Positions 45,795 through 55,405 of a DNA stretch of 64,000 nt are shown piece by piece. The DNA is taken from positions 744,001 through 808,000 of the forward strand of contig JAJSPD010000005.1 of assembly GCA_021307315.1 (NCBI GenBank), written 5' to 3'. Each line of letters begins with the position of its first letter. The first letter of the stretch is position 1. The notes under the pieces were generated by a model, which saw only the letters and a program-made list of their open reading frames with translations, had not been told where the DNA came from and ran no database searches. The position numbers and the translations under genes are program-made. The DNA is from Bisporella sp. PMI_857. Lineage: Eukaryota; Ascomycota; Leotiomycetes; Helotiales; Helotiaceae.

Positions 45795-48200
45795 ATGGCA
45801 GCGAATAAGACTCTTGATCCCACCACCTGCACAACAGCCTCCGAAGCATTTCGTTACCCTCTCCCTCAAGTACGGCAATTCCACCGTGGCCTCACGGCTC
45901 AATTGGACGAAAAAAATGCGCGACTACGGACGCTTGTCGGCGGCAGCTATCGCCAATTGCTTGGAACCGCTGAGATGATCCTACAGATGAGGGAAGACAT
46001 TGCAGACGTGGAGGAGAAGTTGGGCAGAGTAGGCAAGGGTTGTGGAAGAACAGTTATCAGTGGCAAGGCTGGGGGCCTTGCGAGTTTACATGGTAAGCTA
46101 AGAGAAGGGAACAAGGAGAAAGAAATGGGTTGGGTAGTAAAAATGGAAGTCCTAGAGATGTGTGCGGTCGTTATTGGAGGTTTATTGAGGAAAGCTAGAA
46201 CACCTAGCGAGAAAAGACAAGACCGAGGGGCAAACCTCGTGGTTGCAGCAAAAGTATTAGTTCTGAGTCGCTTGCTAGCAAAGAGCTTGAGTGATACAGC
46301 ATCAGATCAGAACGAGAAGGACTTGGATACTTTGGAGGATTCACGGAAGAAGCTGGGTGTTCTGAGACGAAAGCTATTGAGAGCTATAGAGAGGACCTTA
46401 GAGCACATTGGCGAGAATGACCACAGGGAAGACATGATTCAAGCTATGTGTTCATACAGCCTAGCAACTAGCTCCGGGGCTAAGGATGTTTTGAGGCATT
46501 TTCTACATGTGAGAGGAGAAGCAATGGCCCTTACTTTTGAGAATAGTCCCGAGTTGAGGCGAGAATCCACAGACGTTCTCAAAGCTTTGAAGCTTTACAC
46601 GCGCACATTGCTAGATGTGCAAGCGTTGACGCCTAGACGGCTTCGTGATGCTCTTGAAAGTTTGAAGAAGAAACCGTTATTAAAGGATGAAGGTCTTCGA
46701 AACCAGGAAGGTTTACGTTTAGATGTCAGCGAGAAATGGTTCGGTGATCAGATTCGCTATTTCACGCCGTACAACAGACACGACGACCTCGATGGTCCAT
46801 TGGCTCTCGAAACGCTGAAGGGATGGGCGAAGAAGGCATCCGAAGTACTTCTGCAAGGGTTCAATAAGACTTTGATGGCAATCCTTGATTTCAAGACAGT
46901 GGTAGAGCTGCGTACAAATATTTTTGAGGTCTGGATAAAGGATGGCGGGAAAGCGAAAGGATTTGATCCTTCTGTAATGCTTGATGGTTTTCGGAAAGTC
47001 ATCAACGACCGACTGGTTCGGCTTCTGGAATCAAGAGTAAATAAACTGCATCTAATAGGTGTTGAGATAGAAGGAACCCTGGACACCTGGAGAGATGGAG
47101 TTACAGATCACCATGCCAGAATATGGGGAGAAGATATGCTCGAAAGCGATATTAGTAATGGTGCATCCCACTTCAAAGAAGACTTGATCGCTCGGGCGCA
47201 TGGAAGAAATGATGCGGTTTCCAAAGCTGTAAATGGGTATCAGAGTTGGCGACGTCTAATCGATGAGACAATTACTGTTCTTGAAGACTTGAGAAAGCAA
47301 CGCTGGGATGACGACCTCGAAGATATCGAAGATGACCTCAATATTGAGTCACGAGGCGATTTACTGAGCAAAGACGACCCTCAATTGCTTCAAAACCGTC
47401 TGAACTCGAGCTTAGAGATTGCCTACTCAGATCTTGATCAGAAGATCACAACACTGCTGGAAAATCATCGGGATAGTGAGCGCATTGGTCCAATGGCAGC
47501 CTACAGTCTCAGATTACTCAGAGATATTCGCTCTAGCTTACCAAAAAACGAGGCCATACAAAAATTTGGACTCTCCTTAGTCCCATCACTCCACAAAACT
47601 CTCGCCTCCAAAGTGTTAGAAAGCGCCATTCAAAAACTCGGAAGTCCTTTCAGCAGAACGAAAGTTGCGGGTAGAGCGCTGTGGGAAGGTAGTCCTGAGC
47701 TTCCTGTTCAACCGACTCCTAGAATCTTCAAATTCCTCCACAACTTGACCACGGCAATGGCAGAGGTTGGAGGCGATATCTGGAGTCCTGCGGCGGTATC
47801 GAGCCTGAAACAATACACAATCACACAGTTAAGTAGTACATTGAAGGCAGCTTTAAAGCAGTTAGAAGCAAACGCATCAGCTGTGGGAAGTGAGAACGGG
47901 AACACGGGTGATGGAGGAGCCGAATCTGTACCTGAATTGAAGGACACAGAAACGAGCTCTAACGAGGCAGGAGCTGCAGACTCTAAATCAAAACGGGATG
48001 TCTATATTCAGGCACTATTCGACGTCTTTGTGCTTCAAAATTCTCTGGAAGGAGTTCGAGATACCGATAATGAGTTACAGAGCATCCAAAAGTCAATAGA
48101 GTCACATATAGAATTAGACACGGCACTTCAAAGGCGACTGCAAAACAGTGCCAAAGAATACTGGAAGAAAACGAGTCTTTTGTTTAGCCTTTTAGCGTAG
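45795..48200 (+). CDS. Conserved oligomeric Golgi complex subunit 1 (COG1)
   Basis: Part of the COG tether that directs retrograde vesicles within the Golgi. A single exon of 801 residues; I start at the ATG at 45795 (MAANKT), as the upstream part of the frame opens with TTG. The N-terminal signature is clear: EAFRYPLPQVRQFHRGL, then LDEKNARLRTLVGGSYRQLL, then GTAEMILQMREDIADVEEKL, the short helical-bundle part used for assembly. The rest is helical, with an acidic patch near 520 (DDDLEDIEDDLNIE). The C-terminus YWKKTSLLFSLLA is typical of COG1 proteins. The length agrees with fungal homologues. Confidence 0.9.
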   Translation: MAANKTLDPTTCTTASEAFRYPLPQVRQFHRGLTAQLDEKNARLRTLVGGSYRQLLGTAEMILQMREDIADVEEKLGRVGKGCGRTVISGKAGGLASLHGKLREGNKEKEMGWVVKMEVLEMCAVVIGGLLRKARTPSEKRQDRGANLVVAAKVLVLSRLLAKSLSDTASDQNEKDLDTLEDSRKKLGVLRRKLLRAIERTLEHIGENDHREDMIQAMCSYSLATSSGAKDVLRHFLHVRGEAMALTFENSPELRRESTDVLKALKLYTRTLLDVQALTPRRLRDALESLKKKPLLKDEGLRNQEGLRLDVSEKWFGDQIRYFTPYNRHDDLDGPLALETLKGWAKKASEVLLQGFNKTLMAILDFKTVVELRTNIFEVWIKDGGKAKGFDPSVMLDGFRKVINDRLVRLLESRVNKLHLIGVEIEGTLDTWRDGVTDHHARIWGEDMLESDISNGASHFKEDLIARAHGRNDAVSKAVNGYQSWRRLIDETITVLEDLRKQRWDDDLEDIEDDLNIESRGDLLSKDDPQLLQNRLNSSLEIAYSDLDQKITTLLENHRDSERIGPMAAYSLRLLRDIRSSLPKNEAIQKFGLSLVPSLHKTLASKVLESAIQKLGSPFSRTKVAGRALWEGSPELPVQPTPRIFKFLHNLTTAMAEVGGDIWSPAAVSSLKQYTITQLSSTLKAALKQLEANASAVGSENGNTGDGGAESVPELKDTETSSNEAGAADSKSKRDVYIQALFDVFVLQNSLEGVRDTDNELQSIQKSIESHIELDTALQRRLQNSAKEYWKKTSLLFSLLA

Positions 48201-48469
48201 ACTGTAGTCTAGCTTAGGATTAAAATTCCAAGTACAATGATGCTATCTCGCTAATTTCGCTAATCAGCTCGTGTAAAATGTAGACTGCCTAATTCAAGAT
48301 ATACAGATGGTCGGTAATTGACCAGTTAGCCTTGTGACGAGGCTGAATATACTAGTACCAGTCCCTTGGAAAATGTCCAGGATTATGCTTCATGCCAAGG
48401 CCGACCACCTTCCGAACAAACAGCTCTTTAAGCAGCTCTCGTTCCATCTTACTCATCTGGAGAGTAGCA

Positions 48470-49834
48470 ATGTCGACCTCACGCCTGACATTTTTGTATC
48501 CACACTTATTCCGGTCACTACGTGCAAGCGACTCGATATCACAAACTGTGCAGAATACGACAAGACTGCCCCGACGACAATGTCACCCAAGGCGGGGTTT
48601 CTCATCGGCTGGCAGGCGGAGGGAGAGTTTGGTACAGCGACACGGAAAAGCCGTTGAGCCATTCCTGGTAAAAGGAGAAACGCCAGAGAGCGTCAAGCTA
48701 TTTACGCCAGAGTCGGAAGGCAAGGAAAAGAGTAAAGATGAGCAGAACTTCCTCGGGCAATCAGAGGCGAGCGCCGAGAAGTACGAATCTAAGCAAGCCG
48801 AGCAGAAGACATCATCCGCTGCACCATTGTCGAAAGAGACGCAAGCCGCAGGGAGGTTGCCTGGGGATTCAGATAGCGTAGCATTGGGTGGGAAGACTGA
48901 AACCAAGGACGCGGAGAAGAACGCAGTACTTGAAGCCGCAGTAAACAAAAAGGATACTGCGAAACCAGTCGAGAAACCGCTTGATACTGTTTTGCATATG
49001 CCACCACCAAAGAGCCAGGCGGAGACGGAAGCAGCCAAACCACCACATCTACGAACGCCACCATATGTTCATCATTTCGACATGTATACACTCGTCCAGA
49101 AGGTGGAGGAGGGAGGATTCACACCAGAGCAGAGTATAACAGCCATGAAGGCAGTTAGATGGTTACTGGCTCAGAACTTGGGTGTCGCTAGGGCGGGCTT
49201 GGTCAGCAAAAGCGATGTTGAGAATGTCAGTGGTCCTCCCATAACCTAGCTCTATGCTTATAGGTTCTGATAGGAGTCGTATCTGTTCCGCGCGGCATGC
49301 TCTGAGCTCAGAATCGAAATTCAGAACCAGCGTAAGGCGAATGATGAAAAAATGCGCCAGGAGCGCACGCTTTTACAACATGAGTTGGATATATTGACCC
49401 AGAAAATGACCCAAGATCTGCTCACGCTTCGTGATGATTTGAAGGGGATGTTTGATGATCGCAAGATGGCTGTGAGGACAGAGCAACGAGCGGTAGAAAG
49501 CGCTGTATGATTTCCTCAACAAAATTCTATAATTATGTACATCAATGCTCATAATAAACAGATCCAACAACTGAACTACAAGATAACAGTCGACCTCAAC
49601 AGCGACAGTAAATCCGAAGTCGAAGGCGTAAGATGGCTTCTAACCCGGAGATCAGTAATGGGCATACTCTTCATGGCATTCATGGTCTTGACATCATTGC
49701 GCTACGCAAGTGTAAAGGCAGCTAAAGAGAAAGAAGAAGGCAAGAAAAAGGAACAAGCTGAGCCAAAGGTGGATGATATTAGGCCAAACGATCATGGCGC
49801 TCTTTCAGCAACGGAGATTCTGGCGGCAAATTAG
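48470..49834 (+). CDS. Mitochondrial MCUR1/CCDC90 (DUF1640) family protein, Fmp32-like
   Basis: Inner-membrane coiled-coil protein. The animal member MCUR1 promotes uniporter activity or complex IV assembly; yeast Fmp32 is linked to respiration. Three exons (48470-49225, 49274-49504, 49562-49834) give 419 residues. The start at 48470 opens an Arg/Ser/Leu-rich presequence; an in-frame ATG at 48392 would add 26 residues. A variable Lys/Glu/Ala-rich stretch covers about 60-200. The conserved domain follows: HHFDMYTLVQKVEEGGFTPE, LVSKSDVEN, SYLFRAACSELRIEIQ, LKGMFDDRKMAV and QQLNYKITVDLNSD. A single membrane helix lies near the C-terminus (SVMGILFMAFMVLTSLRYA). The MCU pore gene lies in the same window, about 34 kb away. 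Confidence 0.92.
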
Positions 49835-50640
49835 AAATACATGAAGTGGTCTGTCGACGTCTCACGATTGTTCCAAAGGAGACATGAGATTTATAGATAT
49901 CTGAAAGATAGACATGCATAGAATGAATAGAGTAGCCATGGACAACAGCCCGGAGACACGAATCTACTGCTTCCTGCTTTGAACTCGTACATTGTGCTGG
50001 TTTATCAGTGTAGTGCAAACTAGTTCAACTGCTGACGAGAAACAGCATATTTAGCCATCTCAAATGAGCAATCCCCATCTCAATAACTGCTAATCAACCG
50101 ACAGCTTTTAGTTCCTAAAACTAAACGCCCTTCCCTTACGTTTCAGCTACGAATGATTGTCTCGGCTTCTACAGAGCGATTCCGTGAAAGTCTGGTAACT
50201 ATTAGAATCGTATATTCTCAGCTAATCACGCACAGCAGGAGTTTCTGTAGGGCTCGGAAATGCGATAGAAGGCTGCTATTACCCAGAAGCGGAGGAGTAA
50301 TGGGGGACATGACCCCTAAAACCAGCCCGCCCATTTCTTGCCATGGTTGAACACCGTTTGCTACCTGCCCCCGTGGTCTGTACAGGTATAGACTCTGTTT
50401 AAGCCTAGCCTTGAAGGGATCATCACGTGTTTCTAAAATGAAGACGCTACCTTTTGTGTGTTGGCATTCTCGTTGGGACGGTATCATCAAGGCAGCTGAA
50501 GATCACAAGGGCCGTTGAGATTCATTTCCACTGTATGAGAATTATAAATGGCATACGTTACCAAGAAAGGTATGCTGGCACTCGATATCTTCATTCTGAG
50601 TTGAAAGCCAGCAAATATGAGCGTCCTCAGAGCCAGGAGT
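49835..50640. other. Intergenic gap, convergent 3' flanks
   Basis: Lies between the MCUR1-like gene and the aldehyde dehydrogenase gene, which face each other. Nothing recognised. Confidence 0.5.
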
Positions 50641-52430
50641 TCAATCATCCCATGTTACAGACTTCGTGACCAAGAACTCGTTGAATCCATATCTGCCGAA
50701 CGTCAGTACATTTGCATCTTTCTTTCTTTCTTTTTTTCTTTCTTTCAAAAAACTTAATATGGCTTACTCGGTGTTAAACCTTCCCCAACCGCTATTCTTG
50801 ACTCCTCCGAACGGTAATCCTGGATCGTCGCGAACAGTCATACTGTTTATATGAACGGCTCCAGACTCCAGCCGTTTCGCAACCTTGAACGCCCTCCTCA
50901 GATCTTGCGTAAACACGCTCGCAGCCAAACCATACTCTGTCGCATTCGCTAGCTCGATCGCTTCTTCCTCGTCTCTTACGATGATATAGCCTACTAGAGG
51001 CCCGAAAGCCTCGTCTTGAGAGAATATCATGCCCGGGTTTATTTCGCCAATCACTGTTGGGGTGAAGATTGCTCCAGAACCAGGAGAGGGAAGGGAAGGG
51101 GTGAGGACATGTGCGCCACGGGAGATGGCGTCTGAGATGAGGGATTGGAGGCGGTTTTGTGAGGCAGCGGATACAACGAGAGGCGGCTTGTTTTGTAGTT
51201 AGTTTCCATGTACTCTTCTGAACATGTGGTCTCAGGAAGTCTTGGAGGGAAAACACTTACGGATGGTGAAGAGGCGGCCATCTCAGCAATAGTATTTTTG
51301 AACACAGCAAGGAATTTCTCTGCTATACCTTCGTGGATCAATATACGGTCTGTCGACATACATATTTGCCCGGACTATCATCGTATTAGTTCCTGGTCCT
51401 TGCTTCGGGAATCAGCATACATTGAGAAACGCCCCAGCGGCAACACTCATTGCAGCTTTCTGCAGATCCGCATCTTCAAGAACGATAGCACTGTTCTTCC
51501 CACCAAGCTCCATAAGACACGGCTTAAGGTTTCGACCGCAAAGCTCAGCAATCTTTCGTCCCGTAGCAGCGCTTCCGGTGAAGTTGATGTGTTTGATGGC
51601 TGGGTTTTCTACGAGCACTTTAACGAGCGCTGGCGCATCTGAAGGAGCGCAAGAGATGACGTTTACTACGCCTGGTGGTAGACCTGCATCATGGAGCGCT
51701 TTGCCAACAGCCCAGTAGCAGCGTGGAGTTAGTTCTGAACCTTTGATTATGGTGGTGTTCCCAGTAGCAACTTAATTCTTGTGTCAGCATTCTTTACGTA
51801 TGAAAAATTATAGGAGTCCAGAAAAACGTACTTGCATTAGCTATAGAACGAACGCCAAAAACATAGGGAGCATTCCTAAAATTGGGTCAAATCGAATAAT
51901 CATTGAAGGACGTGATACTAACCAAGGGGCAATTCCTAGGGTCACGCCATAAGGCTCCTTCCATACCATGGCGCTGGTACCTTCATCTTGGGTCGTATTT
52001 ACACTTCCAACAATAGTGGATATCCGTCCAGCAACATCTCTCATCATGGATACTGCAAGCGGAAGTACAAAGTAGTCAGAAGTTCCTATATCAGCTCCCA
52101 TTTCAGTCCTCATGAAGCTGCCATATTCAGGAATACGCTCCTCAAGCAGGTCGGCCTTATAAGTCAGCATCAACTCAATGACAAAATTTCAAAGTGTGGT
52201 AATTGGGAACGGACGGCTTTGAATAATATCTTCTGCTTAAATGCTGGCTTCGTCTGCGACCAGCTTGGAAATGCTGCTTTAGCTGCCTCTACAGCTTTAA
52301 GTGCATCCTCTCGCACTGCATTTGCTGATCGCCAGCATACTTCATTGTTGTGTGGAGATACGACGTCGAAGGTGGATATAGAGACTTCCTCCTTTCCGTT
52401 GATCCAGAGAGGGATTACCGAGTCTGTCAT
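50641..52430 (-). CDS. Aldehyde dehydrogenase (NAD(P)+-dependent)
   Basis: Oxidises an aldehyde to its acid. Seven exons (52430-52215, 52155-51923, 51875-51832, 51770-51421, 51374-51261, 51186-50768, 50692-50641) give 475 residues with consistent phases. The catalytic Cys286 is in SGQICMSTDR and Glu252 in LMELGGKNSAIVLEDADLQ. Cofactor-binding text includes GIAPWNAPYVF and FTGSAATGRKIAEL; QDEAFGPLVGY and GLPFGGVKNSGWGRF are also typical. The final exon encodes only 17 residues (YGFNEFLVTKSVTWDD). It looks most like the aromatic (salicylaldehyde/vanillin) branch of the family, but I cannot fix the substrate. The last intron holds a GAAA-type repeat. Confidence 0.93.
50718..50746. repeat. CTTT/GAAA repeat inside the last intron of the aldehyde dehydrogenase gene
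   Basis: Irregular repeats of CTTT on the plus strand (GAAA on the transcribed strand) fill much of a 75-base intron. Seen directly. Confidence 0.85.
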
Positions 52431-53199
52431 TTTGAGATGCGTTTTCTAAGACGTGAATAATAATGTGAACGATGGCTGTCAACTCACAGATATATTCTGT
52501 TAGGTAATTGCTGACCAGTTGCCCGAAATGCATTGAAAAAGCTATAGGCTGATTAGGGAGTGGGGCTGTAAGCTGGGGATGTTCCTCAAACGAATCACAT
52601 CCCGGCCTCGCATTTGATGAATATCGGATTGTTGGCTCTGAAGCCGAGAGCAAATATTTGTGGAAGAACTGAATATAGCAACCTGATCAACAATGCTCAA
52701 CAAAAGATTATAGGCATCGTACAATAGATAATACGTCCTTAAAAATGGGAAGATTTGAAGTCAACAAACATGTAGCACCTGGACAATCAAACTGAGAAAA
52801 AACATAACGAAGTGCAAGAGAAACAATACAAAGAAGCGCACTTGCTAGTGGACCACCACAGATGTGAAGAAGAGATGAATGAGAGCTGCAATTGCCTCTC
52901 AGCCCTCATCAGCTTTCGACGTAGTGAAATTAATATTTGGGTAGAGTTGTACAATGTCATATCTTCTCTCATCTCCCACAAGATTGCGTGGTGCTATATC
53001 CTTTGGCTAGTAATTGGACATGCCATGCGCAGAACCTCAAGAGATGGGAGCACCTCGTGGTACATCCAATATCCGAAACTTCATATGATAATTCCCATAT
53101 TGTACACCTTGATATATGCATGCTGTGCGCCTTGCTGTATTCCACGCCTTGCTGTATTCCATATCATACACCGGTTCCTTCAAGTCATGAATTTTTTCT
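52431..53199. other. Intergenic gap
   Basis: Aldehyde dehydrogenase promoter and uL13m 3' flank. A 156-codon plus-strand frame at 52812-53279 is Cys/Ile-rich, overlaps the uL13m coding end and is rejected. A 17-base tandem duplication is listed separately. Confidence 0.5.
53128..53161. repeat. 17-base tandem duplication
   Basis: The unit CGCCTTGCTGTATTCCA occurs twice head to tail without mismatch, in the 3' flank of the uL13m gene. Confidence 0.9.
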
Positions 53200-53811
53200 T
53201 CACGCCTTTGCTGTCGTCTTTGCTGGCTTCTTTTTTCCCACCGCCGGTGGCCACTGCGCAATCTGACTCTTCCCATTAAACTTCACAATATTATCTTTGT
53301 ACGGATGCGCATCCCCTTCAAATGCCTTCAATCTACTTAGCCTATCATCTCTCAACCGATTCTTCGGTAACATCCCGCTAACCGCCTTCCGCAATACTTC
53401 GGCTCCTCCTAACTTTCCCATCAGCTCATCCATGCTAACAGCCTTCAAACTCCCAGGCCGCGTATTATGGCGGTAGTACATCTTTTGCCACCGCTTGTTG
53501 CCAGTTGTGCGTAGTTGTGAGCAATTTGTGACAACAACGTAGTCGCCGCAGTCAGTTGAGGGATCCCAGATGGGCTTGTGTTTTCCCATGAGAAGGATGG
53601 CTATCCGGGAGGCGAGGCGCCCAAGGGATGGAGGCTCTATCTCTGGAGAATTGAGTGCTGGAACTGGGCGGATTGTCGAAAGGGAATGATGGGGAGTTGT
53701 GCAGGAGACATGGTGCCACGTCCTTGAGTAGGCTAATTTGGTCTGCTTGTGTTAACATCTATATTCCATAACTGGGTACGTCAGCCTTACTATTCCAATG
53801 GTCTGCGACAT
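53200..53811 (-). CDS. Mitochondrial large-subunit ribosomal protein uL13m
   Basis: Component of the mitochondrial 54S subunit (yeast Mrpl23). A seven-codon first exon (53811-53791, MSQTIGI) and a second exon (53745-53200) give 188 residues; the intron is 45 bases. Motifs are TKLAYSRTWHHV at the start, SLGRLASRIAILLMGKHKP, YDPSTDCGDYVVVTNC-like text (with Trp in place of the first Tyr), and VLRKAVSGMLPKNRLRDDR. The central insertion at about 20-40 and the Lys/Ala C-terminus vary in the family. The short first exon would be missed by ORF-only calling, and it supplies the start codon. Confidence 0.93.
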
Positions 53812-54127
53812 CTTGAGAGAGGATCCCAAGGTCGATTGGGTTGGTGGTTATGCGCCGATAGTGGAGATGAAATAGCCCTGCTCTCATGTGGTTGACATTG
53901 AAGCTTTGGAGCTTGCAGTCGTGACTTTTTGATGCCAAGCATTTTTAACATTTAGCGATTGCGGCTACCGATGTTCATCCGAGCCGATTTGAAATCACCA
54001 TCTTTGACATCCCCATTCTAGAGAGTATATCTACACATTCGTCCTTCTAAACATCTTTTCACAGTACACAGGAGGCATCCGGTACTAGAAGGTCACTAGG
54101 GGATATATAGTCTTAATAATTTGCACA
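53812..54127. promoter_or_regulatory. Divergent promoter between uL13m and CCS1 genes
   Basis: A 316-base gap between two genes that point apart; it should hold both promoters. No defined site is recognised. Confidence 0.55.
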
Positions 54128-55046
54128 ATGGCTATCACAACTCCATTTCAGGTAAGGCATCTCCATTTACTGCGCAGTCACGTGTGTATGATATTTATAT
54201 TGAACGGTTTGTAACTAACTCTCTGTTAGACATTATTTGCGGTGCCTATGCACTGCCAAAGCTGTGTCGATGATATATCCAGTTCACTAAACAAACTTGG
54301 TGGCATTCAAAAGATAGAGGCGAATCTCAAAGACCAGTTACTCACGATAGAAGGAACAGGTTTGCATCCATGTAGTATTACTGTTTTGACATTATACTGA
54401 GATAAAATTTTAGCGGCGCCTTCTTCTATTGTATCTGCTCTGCAAGCCACTGGTAGAGACGCCATTCTGAGGGGCTCAGGAACGACAGAGAGTATGTGTC
54501 TGATGAAATCATACCTTATGATGATTAATACTTGGAACAGGCGCTGCTGTTTGCATTTTAGAGACACATTCAACTGAAACGTCGGAAAAAGTGAAAGGCT
54601 TGGCTCGTATGGTTCAAGTCTCTCCAAATCTTACAGTTATTGACCTTACGATTCGTGGGCTCGAACCAGGAAACTATTGGGCAACCGTACGTCAAACGGG
54701 TGACATCTCACGCGGCGCAGTGTCAACCGGCAGCATATGGAGTGACCCAAAGGAAGGAGCATTAAAACCTCGAGGCGTTTTCGGCACAGTAAATGTTGGC
54801 AAGGACGGCACGGGAAGCGTGTTTATAGACAGGCCGATTCAGATATGGGAGATGATAGGCAGGGGGATGGTCGTGTCGAAACAACATGAAGGGGAAGGGA
54901 AATTTGAAAGGAATGATCGAAATACCTTGGTTGGGGTAATTGCCCGGAGCGCCGGGGTGTGGGATAATGATAAGACTGTCTGCTCATGCTCAGGCAAGAC
55001 ATTATGGGAGGAGAGGAAGGATGAGGTGCAGAAAGGTATGCTCTGA
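54128..55046 (+). CDS. Copper chaperone for superoxide dismutase (CCS1)
   Basis: Delivers copper to and oxidises Cu/Zn superoxide dismutase in cytosol and mitochondria. Four exons (54128-54151, 54230-54359, 54414-54491, 54541-55046) give 245 residues. Domain 1 is an Atx1-like fold with the copper motif MHCQSC (Cys17, Cys20). Domain 2 is SOD-like (VIDLTIRGLEPGNYWATV, GDISRGAVSTGSIW), without the full set of SOD copper ligands. Domain 3 has the CxC motif (Cys225, Cys227) in VCSCSGKTLWEER. The first exon encodes only eight residues. Length and layout match the family. Confidence 0.95.
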
Positions 55047-55141
55047 TCATATATCGAACCATGGGACGAAAAGTGGTGTGGTTTAGGTATTCTCTGAGTC
55101 GCTTGCTTGGCTCAGCCAATGTAGTATTTTTTCAGAGATAT

Positions 55142-55405
55142 TTACAAAAGAAGAAATGTTTGTGAAGAAAGGAAGCAGCTGTGGAAGTCACGGCTTACGA
55201 GCTTAATTTGATAAGGGCCATCCCATCTGTCAAACGTCAAGCTTCCTGCTTTGTTTTCAAAAACGTCTCGATGCCCTGTCAGTGGATCTGCCATGTATTG
55301 CTTATCCTTTTCCGGGACTGCCTTGATGGTGATCATATCGAGTCCAAACAGATGGGATGCGGCTTGTTCAGACGGGCCCGTGATCCATCCATTCCTATTG
55401 GCCAT
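55142..55405 (-). CDS. Small uncharacterised protein
   Basis: An 87-codon frame from ATG 55405. The first 69 residues look strongly coding: NGWITGPSEQAASHLFGLD, MITIKAVPEKDKQYMADPL and TFDRWDGPYQIKL. After Leu69 a splice donor (GTAAGC) appears, and the text beyond it (DFHSCFLSSQTFLLL) is poor, so the true end may be in a further exon that I could not place before CCS1. No signal peptide or known domain. Confidence 0.5.
   Translation of the reverse strand: MANRNGWITGPSEQAASHLFGLDMITIKAVPEKDKQYMADPLTGHRDVFENKAGSLTFDRWDGPYQIKLVSRDFHSCFLSSQTFLLL

Noticed and set aside
52812..53279. 156-codon plus-strand frame
   Set aside because: It overlaps the end of the uL13m coding region on the other strand and includes the tandem duplication; no protein features.
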